This document shows, piece by piece, positions 42,479-51,093 of a DNA stretch of 64,000 bases. This stretch comes from Clostridia bacterium (lineage in GTDB: Bacteria > Bacillota > Clostridia > Oscillospirales > Acutalibacteraceae). Position 1 is the first letter of the stretch; each line of letters begins with the position of its first letter. The notes under the pieces are model-generated. The model saw only the letters and a list, made by a program, of their open reading frames with translations. It ran no database searches and had not been told where the DNA came from. The stretch covers positions 62,001-126,000 of the forward strand of contig JAFXBF010000003.1 in the NCBI GenBank assembly GCA_017516745.1, in the 5' to 3' direction. A program made the position numbers and the translations under genes.

Positions 42479-44056
42479 ATGCAGTTTTTCCAGAAGATCA
42501 TCTCACTTATCATGTCTTTGATCATGTCTCTTCTCGGTCTTGCACCCGCTCTTCAGCCGGAAGATTGCTACACTCAGGCTGAGTGGTACGCAATGGTTGT
42601 AGAAGAGTTCAAACTTGACTATGATAAAGTAGAAGGCGAAACACTGACAGAAGAGCAGCAGATTATTGCCGCTTGTAAGAAGTGGAATGCACTTTACGGT
42701 GAGTATGATGCAGATGCAGCAATTACTGACGTTCTTGTTGCAGAATCTCTCGTTGCTGCTGCAAATCTCAAGGCAATATCCAAAGAAGATACTGCTATAA
42801 AGATTGCAGTTGATCTCGGTGTCGTTAAAATCGAAATCGAGGCAGGCAAGTACGAGGCACAGCTTATCAGCAAGGCTGATGCAGAAACAGCTCTTGAACT
42901 GGCTGCTCAGCTTCGTTCAAGCCAGGTTCTCAAGCCCAGCACCAACGGCGGTACGCTTTCTACAACGGATCAGAGTGATGTTAAGCTTAACAGCCTTTCA
43001 CTCGTACCCAACAGCGACGGCCTTACCCTTCAGACAGCTGACGGTGAGGTTATCAACGAAGAGGATATTACATACCTCAGCTATGAAGGTAGCGTAAATC
43101 CCTTTGTACAGCCCGAGGTTGCAGGCATCAACGGCCAGTCCATCCTTGAAGATATCGAGGTAGACTTCTCAATTGGAGATCTTGATGTTCATGCAGGTCT
43201 TGCAGACGGCGGCTTCGACGTTTCTGTCGGCGGTGCTTTCAAGGGCATCTACATTAACAAGTCCTACGAAGTTCGTAACTTCAAGGTAGACACAAAGTTC
43301 GACGGTGCTCTTTCCGTTAACAAGGTTAAGCACTCCTACGTTCTTGTTGACTACGACCTTAAGGACACAACAACCGTTACAGGCTCCAAGTCCTGGTCTC
43401 TTGATGAATCCGAGCTTCCCGAGGGCTCTGAGGCTATCGACTTCTTCGGTCGTGTAGAAGGCGGTCTCTTCAATATGAAGGGCGGCTCCGAAAGCGAAAT
43501 CGAAATATTCTCTGTCGATGTTGCCATCCCCAACTGCCCCGCAATCACAGTCGGTATCACAGCCAAGTTCGTTATCACCTTCGACGGCAGAGTTGATCTT
43601 GTTATCACCTCTCACGAGCAGAAGGGTGTAGAGATTATCGACAATAAGGTAAGAGCTATCTCCAAGGAGACTGCCGGCACAACAGATTTCACAGCTCAGG
43701 CTCGTGTAGAAGCTGTTCTCGGCCTCTATGTTGATATCAGCATCGTAAGCATCGTCCTTGTTGACGTTGGTGTTGAAGTTGGTCTCGGCGTACACGTAAC
43801 TGTACACCTTACCTCCGGTGCTGCAACTCACAACCTCGATATTCCCTATGACTTCCTTATGGATATGAACTGGACTCTTCCCACCGGCGAGAATCTTGAC
43901 GGTTCCATCAACTTCAAGGTTTACGGTATCGTTACAATCTCCGTTGGTGAGAATTCCGACATCCTTGAGCCTCTCGGCCTTTGCGAGACCTGGAGACTTG
44001 TCACAGAGGAAAACGGCACATTTATCGATAAGACACTTGAACTCAGTGAACTTTAA
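42479..44056 (+). CDS. Unknown secreted or surface protein, probably highly expressed
   Basis: A 525-residue protein that I do not recognise. The N-terminus (FFQKIISLIMSLIMSLLGLAPA) is a hydrophobic/amphipathic segment that may be a signal peptide or anchor. It looks like the C-terminal tails of the other surface proteins, but placed at the N-terminus. A helical part to about residue 145 follows, then a beta-rich body with alternating charged/hydrophobic strands (VSVGGAFKGIYI, IFSVDVAIP, VDISIVSIVLVDVGVEVG). Codon use is strongly biased towards AAC, AAG, ATC, CTC and GTT, unlike its neighbours. With a good promoter, 5' hairpin, AAAGGAGA RBS and terminator, this suggests an abundant monocistronic product. 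Confidence 0.7.
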   Translation: MQFFQKIISLIMSLIMSLLGLAPALQPEDCYTQAEWYAMVVEEFKLDYDKVEGETLTEEQQIIAACKKWNALYGEYDADAAITDVLVAESLVAAANLKAISKEDTAIKIAVDLGVVKIEIEAGKYEAQLISKADAETALELAAQLRSSQVLKPSTNGGTLSTTDQSDVKLNSLSLVPNSDGLTLQTADGEVINEEDITYLSYEGSVNPFVQPEVAGINGQSILEDIEVDFSIGDLDVHAGLADGGFDVSVGGAFKGIYINKSYEVRNFKVDTKFDGALSVNKVKHSYVLVDYDLKDTTTVTGSKSWSLDESELPEGSEAIDFFGRVEGGLFNMKGGSESEIEIFSVDVAIPNCPAITVGITAKFVITFDGRVDLVITSHEQKGVEIIDNKVRAISKETAGTTDFTAQARVEAVLGLYVDISIVSIVLVDVGVEVGLGVHVTVHLTSGAATHNLDIPYDFLMDMNWTLPTGENLDGSINFKVYGIVTISVGENSDILEPLGLCETWRLVTEENGTFIDKTLELSEL

Positions 44057-44084
44057 TCTGTAAATATACCGTATTTATAAAGAT

Positions 44085-44120
44085 GCGCCCTTCGGCTAAT
44101 CCCGAGGGGCGTTTTCTTTA
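44085..44120 (+). terminator. Terminator of the unknown abundant protein gene
   Basis: GCGCCCTTCGG (44085-44095) pairs with CCGAGGGGCG (44102-44111), then TTTTCTTT. Confidence 0.75.
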
Positions 44121-44229
44121 TAACAATGTAAAAAATTTTTTTATTATATTTATTGTATTTACTTTAACATTGTCGGAAAATATGCTATTATAAATTATAT
44201 TGTTTATAATTTATTGCAGGTGATTTAGG

Positions 44230-44988
44230 ATGACTATGGTTTTGCTGACTGCACTCGGTGTAGGCGGTGCATCGGTAATCGGTGCAATTTTAGGACTTAT
44301 TTTCAAAAAGACAACCCATAAATTCAGCGATATTGTTCTTGCCTTTGCGGCGGGTGTTATGCTTGCCGCCTCGGTTATAGGGCTTATTCTGCCCTCGCTT
44401 GAGCTTGGCGGAAAATATTCTCTCCTCGTTACGGTTGTCGGTATTTTCTGCGGTGCCGTGTGTGTTAATTTAATCGACAAAATTGTACCGCACCTGCATA
44501 AAATGACAGGCGTTGACCAGGAAGCCCACCCCGAAAAGCAGGCACAGTTGAACAAGGTTCTGCTATTTGTAATTGCAATTGCAATCCATAACCTTCCCGA
44601 GGGTATAGCCGCAGGCGTCGGCTTCGGTACGGGCAACGTAACCCAGGCACTTGCAATTGCAGCCGGTATAGCCCTGCAGAATATCCCCGAGGGTATGGTT
44701 ATCATTGCTCCGATGCTCGCTGCAGGTATGAGCCATTCCAAAACCTTTCTCGTTGCGCTTTTCACAGGCATTGTTGAGGTTATAGGAACACTTTTCGGCT
44801 TCTTTGCCGTGAGTATATCAACGGCAATTCTTCCCTTTGCCCTTGCCTTTGCAGGCGGCACGATGCTCTATGTCATAAGCGACGAAATGCTGCTTGAAAC
44901 CCACGCACACGGAAGCGAAAGAGGCGCAACCTACGCCCTGATTACAGGCTTCTGCCTGATGCTCGTGTTCGATACTTTATTGGGATAA
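44230..44988 (+). CDS. ZIP-family divalent metal transporter
   Basis: A 252-residue membrane protein with eight predicted helices. The signature helices IV and V carry AIAIHNLPEGIAAGVG and GIALQNIPEGMVI, whose His/Asn/Glu/Pro set forms the metal site in ZIP proteins. A His-containing loop (HLHKMTGVDQEAHPEK) lies between helices III and IV. It probably imports zinc or iron. AGGTGATTTAGG precedes the ATG. Monocistronic, with a bidirectional terminator after it. Confidence 0.93.
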   Translation: MTMVLLTALGVGGASVIGAILGLIFKKTTHKFSDIVLAFAAGVMLAASVIGLILPSLELGGKYSLLVTVVGIFCGAVCVNLIDKIVPHLHKMTGVDQEAHPEKQAQLNKVLLFVIAIAIHNLPEGIAAGVGFGTGNVTQALAIAAGIALQNIPEGMVIIAPMLAAGMSHSKTFLVALFTGIVEVIGTLFGFFAVSISTAILPFALAFAGGTMLYVISDEMLLETHAHGSERGATYALITGFCLMLVFDTLLG

Positions 44989-44999
44989 TAATGTGCAAA

Positions 45000-45035
45000 A
45001 AAAGTCCGCAGGTGTTCACACATCTGCGGACTTTT
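45000..45035. terminator. Bidirectional terminator between zip and ceramidase-like gene
   Basis: AAAAGTCCGCAGGTG (45000-45014) pairs with CATCTGCGGACTTTT (45021-45035). Confidence 0.85.
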
Positions 45036-45048
45036 AAGTTTAATGGTC

Positions 45049-46788
45049 TTATTTATTTATATCTTTTGCAAGTGCGTTGAGCACCGTTATTGTTGCCGAG
45101 CCTGCCGTGCCGCTTGTTGCAAGCATTTCTTCATAGTGTCTGTGGTAGGGACCGAAGAGCTTGTCGGCGCCGTCCATATCCCATATTGAGTCTGCAATGA
45201 AGTGTGCGTAGTCGTTATCGGGAACGATGTAGCCTATAGCGTCGTTGCAAAGACCCATTACAAGTACTGTCTTGCCCTCGGGAACAAGGCTTGCCGTAGC
45301 ATCAAGTGTCCATTCGGTGCCGAGGTAGGAGTCCTCTGCAGAAATAACCTTGCCGTAAACAAGCTGGGGTACAAGCTCACCCGGTGCGGTAAGCAGAACG
45401 ATATCCTTGCCTATTTCGATATAGCCTGCCTCCGTGATGATTGAATAGCCCGTCTTGCTTGAAGCATCCTCAACCGTTGTTGTGCCGATAAAGCCTTCCG
45501 TTGCGCCGTAGGGGAGCAGACCTTTTCCGAGCTGTACAACATATTCTGTCATCTTAACGTTGAGTATAGGCTCAACCTCTTTGGCCTTGCCTTCTGCCTC
45601 AAGGATAAGTCTTGCAAATTCATAGCCGAGCTGCTTTGAGATTTTGTAATCCTCAACCGTGGGGTCAGCCGCTATTTCAGCATCAACCTTGGCGACTATT
45701 TCTTCGGGCATTTCTGTCCACTTGTTTACCGAAACGGGAGCCTGCGCACCCTGAATGAACATAAAGTTCATACCTGCCGCATTGATTTCGCTTTCCATAA
45801 ATGCAGGGAAGTCGGCGGAAAGCAGCTTTGTTGATTCGTCAATAACCGTGGGGTGTGCACCGAAGTTGGTGAAAACTGTTGCATCTGAATTTGCGTTATC
45901 GGGCACGAATTTGAAGCAAGCCATAAAGTTTTGGAAGGCTTCCGTATAGTATCTCTTGTTGGTAAGGTAGGGATATTCGTCGTCAAGGAAAATGCCTGCG
46001 CCTTCGTCCTTGCCCATTGTTGCGCTTTCAAAATAGTAAAGCTTACCCTTTTCCATATTGAGGTATGCTTCAACAATTGCGTCTGCCGTGCGGTCAATCA
46101 TAACGCCGAGGAATTCGCTGTCAATCGACCTGTCAGCACCGGTAAAGAAGCTCTTGAGAATTTTGGGAAGAAGGTCAAGACCTATGCCCTGTGTGTCAAT
46201 AACCGTGTGGCAGTGCGTTGCGTTTATGTTGATAGCGTTGATGTTTGCAAAAATGCCGTTTTCAAGCAGCTTCTTTTCGACTGCGGCTCTGATTGCACGA
46301 ACGTCCTTGTTGGCAACGCCTATGCCGTCAACGGAAGCGAAGATTGTTGTGCCTCTGCCCGAGCCGTCTTCAAGTGCTATTGCGACCGCCTTCTGGTCGT
46401 CGTAAACACCGCTTACCTTCTGGGTGAAGTAGCCGCCCGTGTAATATTTCTTTGTGCCGTTGAGCAGGTTTTCGGGCACAAGGCTTTCTTTTCCGAAGCC
46501 GAGTGACCATTTTGCACCTTGAGCGGCGGTGTCGATAAAGCTTGCAGTACCCTCATAGAAGTTTTCGCTCGTACCTGCGAAATACTCCTCAACCGTCGGG
46601 TAGTCGGGTGTGGGTGCAAGTGCGCCGAGCAGGCTGATTGCGCCGTCGATAATTCCGCCGAGCACGGTTGTTACCGCTCGGATTGCGGCATTATGTCCTG
46701 CCGAAACAGTGGCGGCGGAAGCGTTGAATGAGAAAAGCATTGTGAATACAAGAAGTGTTGCGATGAAGGATTTAAAACTTTTTTTCAT
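45049..46788 (-). CDS. Secreted neutral-ceramidase-like hydrolase
   Basis: A 579-residue secreted protein. The signal peptide covers about residues 1-25 (FSFNASA). The hydrolase body has ININATHCHTVIDTQGIG near 190, which occupies the position of the S/T-H-T-H-S zinc motif of neutral ceramidases. FGAHPTVIDESTKLLSADFPAF near 310 corresponds to the VHPTSM...SGD region, FIQGAQAPVSV is near 350, and GLCNDAIGYIVPDNDY is near 520. It may cleave N-acyl lipids or another amide/ester. Zinc-site residues differ somewhat from classical enzymes, so the substrate is uncertain. A cytosolic paralogue lies directly upstream on the same strand. Confidence 0.75.
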   Translation of the reverse strand: MKKSFKSFIATLLVFTMLFSFNASAATVSAGHNAAIRAVTTVLGGIIDGAISLLGALAPTPDYPTVEEYFAGTSENFYEGTASFIDTAAQGAKWSLGFGKESLVPENLLNGTKKYYTGGYFTQKVSGVYDDQKAVAIALEDGSGRGTTIFASVDGIGVANKDVRAIRAAVEKKLLENGIFANINAININATHCHTVIDTQGIGLDLLPKILKSFFTGADRSIDSEFLGVMIDRTADAIVEAYLNMEKGKLYYFESATMGKDEGAGIFLDDEYPYLTNKRYYTEAFQNFMACFKFVPDNANSDATVFTNFGAHPTVIDESTKLLSADFPAFMESEINAAGMNFMFIQGAQAPVSVNKWTEMPEEIVAKVDAEIAADPTVEDYKISKQLGYEFARLILEAEGKAKEVEPILNVKMTEYVVQLGKGLLPYGATEGFIGTTTVEDASSKTGYSIITEAGYIEIGKDIVLLTAPGELVPQLVYGKVISAEDSYLGTEWTLDATASLVPEGKTVLVMGLCNDAIGYIVPDNDYAHFIADSIWDMDGADKLFGPYHRHYEEMLATSGTAGSATITVLNALAKDINK

Positions 46789-46818
46789 AACATATATCTC
46801 CCTTATTTAATACTTTTA

Positions 46819-48291
46819 TCAAATACTTTCTTTAATCAGCTTTTCGGTTGTTTCAAGAAGAATTCTTCCCGTTTCGGGGCCTGTTGAGTTGGTTTCCTCG
46901 TAGTGGTCTCTGTCCATATCGTCCGTAGCCTTGTTGATGTAGGGCAGGGCTTCATTGAGCATAAAATCGTTTTCGGCAAGTATGTAGCCGAGCTCATCGT
47001 TGCAAAGACCGATAACAAATTTGTGTCTGCAATCCGTCATATCGCAAAGCACCTTTTTGTAGCTTGCTTTGCGGTGGTGTGCGCTGTCCTTTTCGGTAAG
47101 GAATTCGCCGTTGTAAAGCTCGGGGAAAAGCTCGCCCGGTATTAGGAATACCGCAGCATCCTTCTCACCCAATTCCATATAGCCGACCTCGGAACGGATG
47201 CACACCTTATTTCGCTTATTTGTGCGGACAATATCGTTGTTGAGTACGCCGATAAACCTTGCAAGAATAAGCACGGTGTTTGCACCGGGAATGTCAACAC
47301 CGACAGACCTTATGTTGAGTATGGGCTTGATTTCGGTTTCGTTGTCTATTGAAAGTGCAAGTTCGCCGAGCTGCTTGCCGAAGCCCTTCATATACGCTTC
47401 GCAGTCAATCGAATCTCTGTAAACCTTCTTGATTTCCTTTGCGGATATCATACCGCCGACGGCACCGTTGAAAAATACCGCCTGTGACCCGGGGACGCTT
47501 TCCTCAATTTCCTTAATAAGGTATGCGGGGAAATCTGCGCTGACAAGGGAGGTTGTGCCCAGAAGCTCTGCGTGCGAAGCAAAGTTTACTATGTAAATAT
47601 CGCCCGAATTGTCAAAGGGAGAAAAACGGAATCTCGTCAGGTTTTTGTCGTAGGTCACGGGTGTCCTGACGTCTGCCTGCATATCCTCTGCCTCAGCGTA
47701 GCCCATAAAGAGCCTTCCGTCCTTGCGGTTATCGAAGGCATCAATAATTGCCTTTGCCGCCTGCTCTTTAAGGTTTGCGAGGAAGGCCTCGTCCTTACCC
47801 GTTTTGTATAATTTTTCTCCCCACAACCCTTGAGTGTCAATACCTGCGTGGGTGTGAGTTGAAGCAATGTTAATTGACTTGATTTTACCGATTTTACCGC
47901 TTTCAAGCACAAGCTTTCTTATATCGTTTATGTCGTGTCGGCTTATTCCCACACAGTCAAGCGAGCAGAAAACAACGCCGCCGTTGCCTGTGTTATCATC
48001 AAGGTAAACAGCCCTTGCGTGAAGGTCGTCAAGCACGCCTTTTACGGGGTTGTTTGAGTCGTAGCCTGCTATGTAGTAGGTTTTTTCTTTGTAGTCACTC
48101 GGGGTGAAAACAGCCTTACCGCAGCCGCAGGTCCATTTTTCTCCTGCGCTGTAAGCGAATTTTTTGTCACCCGTGGGCATATATCCGTCCGCTTCCTCAC
48201 GGGTTGTGAAAAAGCGTTTGGGCATAGTGGAAAGAATGGTGTCTGTAAGTGCGCCTACTGCACCTTTAAGCAGTTTGTCTTTGAATTTCAA
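46819..48291 (-). CDS. Cytosolic neutral-ceramidase-like paralogue
   Basis: A 490-residue protein related to the next gene but with no signal peptide. Conserved blocks are IASTHTHAGIDTQGLWG (a better STHTH zinc motif than its paralogue), NFASHAELLGTTSLVSADFPAY, AVFFNGAVGGMI, and GLCNDELGYILAENDF followed by HYEETNSTG. CGCGKAVFTPSDY near 55 is a local Cys pair. It is first in a two-gene minus-strand operon (30-base spacer) with the secreted paralogue, which suggests outside and inside steps on the same substrate class. GGAGGCGG lies upstream of the ATG. Confidence 0.75.
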   Translation of the reverse strand: MKFKDKLLKGAVGALTDTILSTMPKRFFTTREEADGYMPTGDKKFAYSAGEKWTCGCGKAVFTPSDYKEKTYYIAGYDSNNPVKGVLDDLHARAVYLDDNTGNGGVVFCSLDCVGISRHDINDIRKLVLESGKIGKIKSINIASTHTHAGIDTQGLWGEKLYKTGKDEAFLANLKEQAAKAIIDAFDNRKDGRLFMGYAEAEDMQADVRTPVTYDKNLTRFRFSPFDNSGDIYIVNFASHAELLGTTSLVSADFPAYLIKEIEESVPGSQAVFFNGAVGGMISAKEIKKVYRDSIDCEAYMKGFGKQLGELALSIDNETEIKPILNIRSVGVDIPGANTVLILARFIGVLNNDIVRTNKRNKVCIRSEVGYMELGEKDAAVFLIPGELFPELYNGEFLTEKDSAHHRKASYKKVLCDMTDCRHKFVIGLCNDELGYILAENDFMLNEALPYINKATDDMDRDHYEETNSTGPETGRILLETTEKLIKESI

Positions 48292-48438
48292 GTCAACCGC
48301 CTCCTTATTTTACATTATATTTCTAATATACACTTTATTTAAAATTTTTCAAGTTTTTATAAGATTTTTGTTGAATTTTTATTTTTTTTATGATACCTTT
48401 ATTATCGTATACCGGATTGAGGGTGGTGAATTTTTAAA

Positions 48439-49002
48439 ATGGTGTCCATCAGAAAATACGAGGAGAAGGACAGGGAGGGCGTGCACTTCGTCAACCACAA
48501 CAGCGACGGTCCCGAGGAAGTGCCGGACTACCAGACGGGCTTGTTCTATCTTAATACATTTTGTAACTATTATATAGAGCACGAGCCCGAAAACTGCTTT
48601 GTCCTCGATGATGACGGCAGGGCTGTCGGCTACATAATCTGTGCCGAAAACTTTGACCGTTTCAAGGAGATTTTCGATAGGGAGTATCTTCCACGTTCCG
48701 ACAGCTACGGCGAGGACAGATACGAATGGGCTTCCACGGCTTACCTGCGTCAGGAGGATTTCAAGGAAGAATATCCTGCCCATTTTCACGTTGACATTCT
48801 GCCCGAATACCAGCGTATGGGTATGGGCGGAAAGCTGGTAGATACCCTGTGCGCCCACCTGAAGCAAAAGGGTGTAAAAGGTGTGTGTCTTACCTGCGGT
48901 CCGAGAAACGAAAGGGCAATGAAATTCTATGAGAAGCATAAATTCACCCTGTTGTCAATCGACCATGACGACGCCTGCTTCGGCAAAAAAATTACCGATT
49001 AA
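48439..49002 (+). CDS. GNAT-family acetyltransferase
   Basis: A 187-residue acetyl-CoA-dependent transferase. The acetyl-CoA loop is VDILPEYQRMGMGGKLVDTL near 130 (split motif Q-R-M-G-M-G-G), with CGPRNERAMKFYEKHKF near 155. CFVLDDDGRAVGYIICAENF near 55 is the central sheet. It resembles the acetyltransferase half of some bacterial O-GlcNAcase-type proteins, but the substrate is unknown. It leads a co-directional cluster: the next gene starts 26 bases downstream. Confidence 0.8.
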   Translation: MVSIRKYEEKDREGVHFVNHNSDGPEEVPDYQTGLFYLNTFCNYYIEHEPENCFVLDDDGRAVGYIICAENFDRFKEIFDREYLPRSDSYGEDRYEWASTAYLRQEDFKEEYPAHFHVDILPEYQRMGMGGKLVDTLCAHLKQKGVKGVCLTCGPRNERAMKFYEKHKFTLLSIDHDDACFGKKITD

Positions 49003-49028
49003 AAATTTATCAGACAGGAGAATTAATT

Positions 49029-50240
49029 ATGGCATCACCCGAATTGGTAGAACAGCTTTATCAGGCATTGCCCGATGAAACAAAAGAATTTCTCGCAACC
49101 GCAATAGAAAAGGTTGTTGAGGTTAAAAAGCGTGGCGGCAAGGTTGCAGCAGTTATCGGCAGCGGCCCCAACCTCCACGAGGGTGTAACAACCCTTATCG
49201 CTACACTTATTCACGCAGGTCTTATCGACGGCGTTACAACAAGCTCGGCAGTTATCTCCCACGAAATGGGCGGTACGCTTGACCGTGTAAAGCGTTTTGA
49301 CGCAGATGTTCTCGGCGACAAGTGCCCCGAGGATATCCGCTGCCGAGGCAATATCTATGAGCTCACACAGCTCGACGAAGCAGAGTGGGCAAGAATCCGC
49401 TCCGAAATGCCTCTTGACGAAGAGCTTGTTTCCATCTGCGAAAAGGCAGAGGGCAAGGTTATCATCAAGGCGGCAGGCAATATGGCTTACCCCGTAGGCT
49501 GGTTCAACGAAACCGTTTCCACAGAGGTTATGGTTGCCGCACAGACTCTGGGCGAAAGCTTCGAGTACGTTGCAGGTCTCGGTGCAGACCCGAGAACAAT
49601 GATAGGTGCAGGCGCAATCAAGGGCGTTCCCGTTCTTGTAAGCGTTCCTCAGCTTATCGGCGGCGGTCAGGTCGGTCTTTGTATTTCCGACAGTATCCCC
49701 GTAAGCCAGCGCTGCAAGAGAATTGCAAAAATGCTCTCCGATGCAGACGTTATTATCGAATCCGCCGTTGCCCTTACTCAGGAAATTCACGACGGCCCGT
49801 TTGAAACCTACACAGGTCACGGTATCTGGGCTTCAATGAACGGTCTGCCCACCTACAGCCTCAAGGACAAGGCTCTTATCCGCTTTGACCTTGACGAAAA
49901 TCTCAAGCGTTCATGGGATCTTAATAAGAACAGCGAGCTTATCCAGAAGGCAATCAACGAAGGCCTTCCCAAGACAAAGCTTACAAAGATTCCGTTCCGT
50001 ATGGAAATGTCCGCCTTCACACGCCTTGAAAACAGTATCCCCGTTATCGGCGATATAGGCGAATTGTGGCCGATATTTGTTGACCGCATCTGCAAAGAGC
50101 TCGGTGTTGAGCTCGATTTCTCCTCCGCTCCGCAGAATACGGAGGAGGGTAAGGCAATGCGTGAGCGCATTGTTGAAGAAATCAAGCCCTTCTCACTCAA
50201 CAAGATGCGTAAGGCAGTCAGCGAAAAATATAAGTTTTAA
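49029..50240 (+). CDS. Unrecognised Rossmann-like enzyme in the kdsB cluster
   Basis: A 403-residue cytosolic protein. GGKVAAVIGSGPNLHEG at about 35-51 looks like a nucleotide-binding turn, followed by VTTLIATLIHAGLIDGVTTSS, ISHEMGGTLDRV, GLGADPRTMIGAGAIKG near 185, and QLIGGGQVGLCISDSIPVS near 210. It may belong to the deoxyhypusine-synthase-like or LOR/SDH-type NAD-binding folds, but I cannot place it. Codon use is strongly biased as in expressed genes. AGGAGAATT precedes the ATG. It lies 24 bases before kdsB, so the two are cotranscribed and probably handle related substrates. Confidence 0.6.
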   Translation: MASPELVEQLYQALPDETKEFLATAIEKVVEVKKRGGKVAAVIGSGPNLHEGVTTLIATLIHAGLIDGVTTSSAVISHEMGGTLDRVKRFDADVLGDKCPEDIRCRGNIYELTQLDEAEWARIRSEMPLDEELVSICEKAEGKVIIKAAGNMAYPVGWFNETVSTEVMVAAQTLGESFEYVAGLGADPRTMIGAGAIKGVPVLVSVPQLIGGGQVGLCISDSIPVSQRCKRIAKMLSDADVIIESAVALTQEIHDGPFETYTGHGIWASMNGLPTYSLKDKALIRFDLDENLKRSWDLNKNSELIQKAINEGLPKTKLTKIPFRMEMSAFTRLENSIPVIGDIGELWPIFVDRICKELGVELDFSSAPQNTEEGKAMRERIVEEIKPFSLNKMRKAVSEKYKF

Positions 50241-50263
50241 TTGATATAAAGGAGATTAATACA

Positions 50264-51010
50264 ATGGCTAAGGTATTAGGTGTAATCCCTGCACGTTACG
50301 GTTCATCACGTCTTCCCGGCAAGCCCCTCAAGGATATCTGCGGCAAGCCGATGATTCAGCACGTTTACGAAAACGCAAGCAAGTCCGAGGTTCTTGATAA
50401 AGTTGTCGTTGCAACGGATGACCAGCGTGTTTATGATGCAGTTATTGCTTTCGGCGGCGAAGCTGTTATGACAAGCGTTAACCACCCCACAGGTTCCGAC
50501 CGTGTAGCAGAGGCTGCAAGCCACTATCCCGACTGCGATTATGTTATCAACATTCAGGGTGACGAGCCCCTCGTTCCTCCCCAGATTATTGACGATATCG
50601 GCTCTGCACTCATCAACAGTCCCGAATGCGTTATGGCAACGGGCAGTGTGCCGATTGACGGTGAGGACTACATAAAGAACAACACCGTTGTTAAGGTTGT
50701 AACCGATGTCAACGGCAACGCTATCTATTTCTCACGTTCACCCATTCCTTATCCCCGTAATGCTCAGCACGCAAAGTACTTTGAGCACGTAGGTATCTAT
50801 GCCTATACCCACGATTTCCTCAACACATACACAAAGCTTGCTCCCACACCGCTTTCCGAGTCCGAATCTCTCGAACAGCTTAAGGTGCTTGAGCACGGCT
50901 ACAAAATCAAAATCGTTCCCGCACCTGCACAGTATGAGGCAGTAAGCGTTGATACGGAAGAGGACCTTCAGGCAGTTATCCGTATTTACAAGGAGCGTCA
51001 CGGTCTTTAA
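50264..51010 (+). CDS. kdsB: CMP-Kdo synthetase homologue (KdsB)
   Basis: Activates 3-deoxy-D-manno-octulosonate, or a related acidic sugar, with CTP. The 248 residues match KdsB: VIPARYGSSRLPGKPL at residue 6, GKPMIQHVYENA near 27, VVVATDDQRV near 47, VINIQGDEPLVPP near 95, and FSRSPIPYPR near 153, then HVGIYAY and LEQLKVLEHG. Clostridia lack LPS, and no kdsA, kdsC or kdsD is in the window. The product may serve a capsule, or the enzyme may use another sugar. AAAGGAGATT precedes the ATG. Confidence 0.9.
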   Translation: MAKVLGVIPARYGSSRLPGKPLKDICGKPMIQHVYENASKSEVLDKVVVATDDQRVYDAVIAFGGEAVMTSVNHPTGSDRVAEAASHYPDCDYVINIQGDEPLVPPQIIDDIGSALINSPECVMATGSVPIDGEDYIKNNTVVKVVTDVNGNAIYFSRSPIPYPRNAQHAKYFEHVGIYAYTHDFLNTYTKLAPTPLSESESLEQLKVLEHGYKIKIVPAPAQYEAVSVDTEEDLQAVIRIYKERHGL

Positions 51011-51018
51011 GTTACTCA

Positions 51019-51058
51019 CCCCGAATGAAATATAAACACTTTTCATTCGGGGCTTTTA
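51019..51058 (+). terminator. Terminator-like hairpin after kdsB
   Basis: CCCCGAATGAAA (51019-51030) pairs with TTTCATTCGGGG (51041-51052), then CTTTTATTTT. It may reduce rather than block transcription into the downstream genes. Confidence 0.8.
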
Positions 51059-51093
51059 TTTTAAAATTAAAAATGTAAGGGAGACTTTAATTT

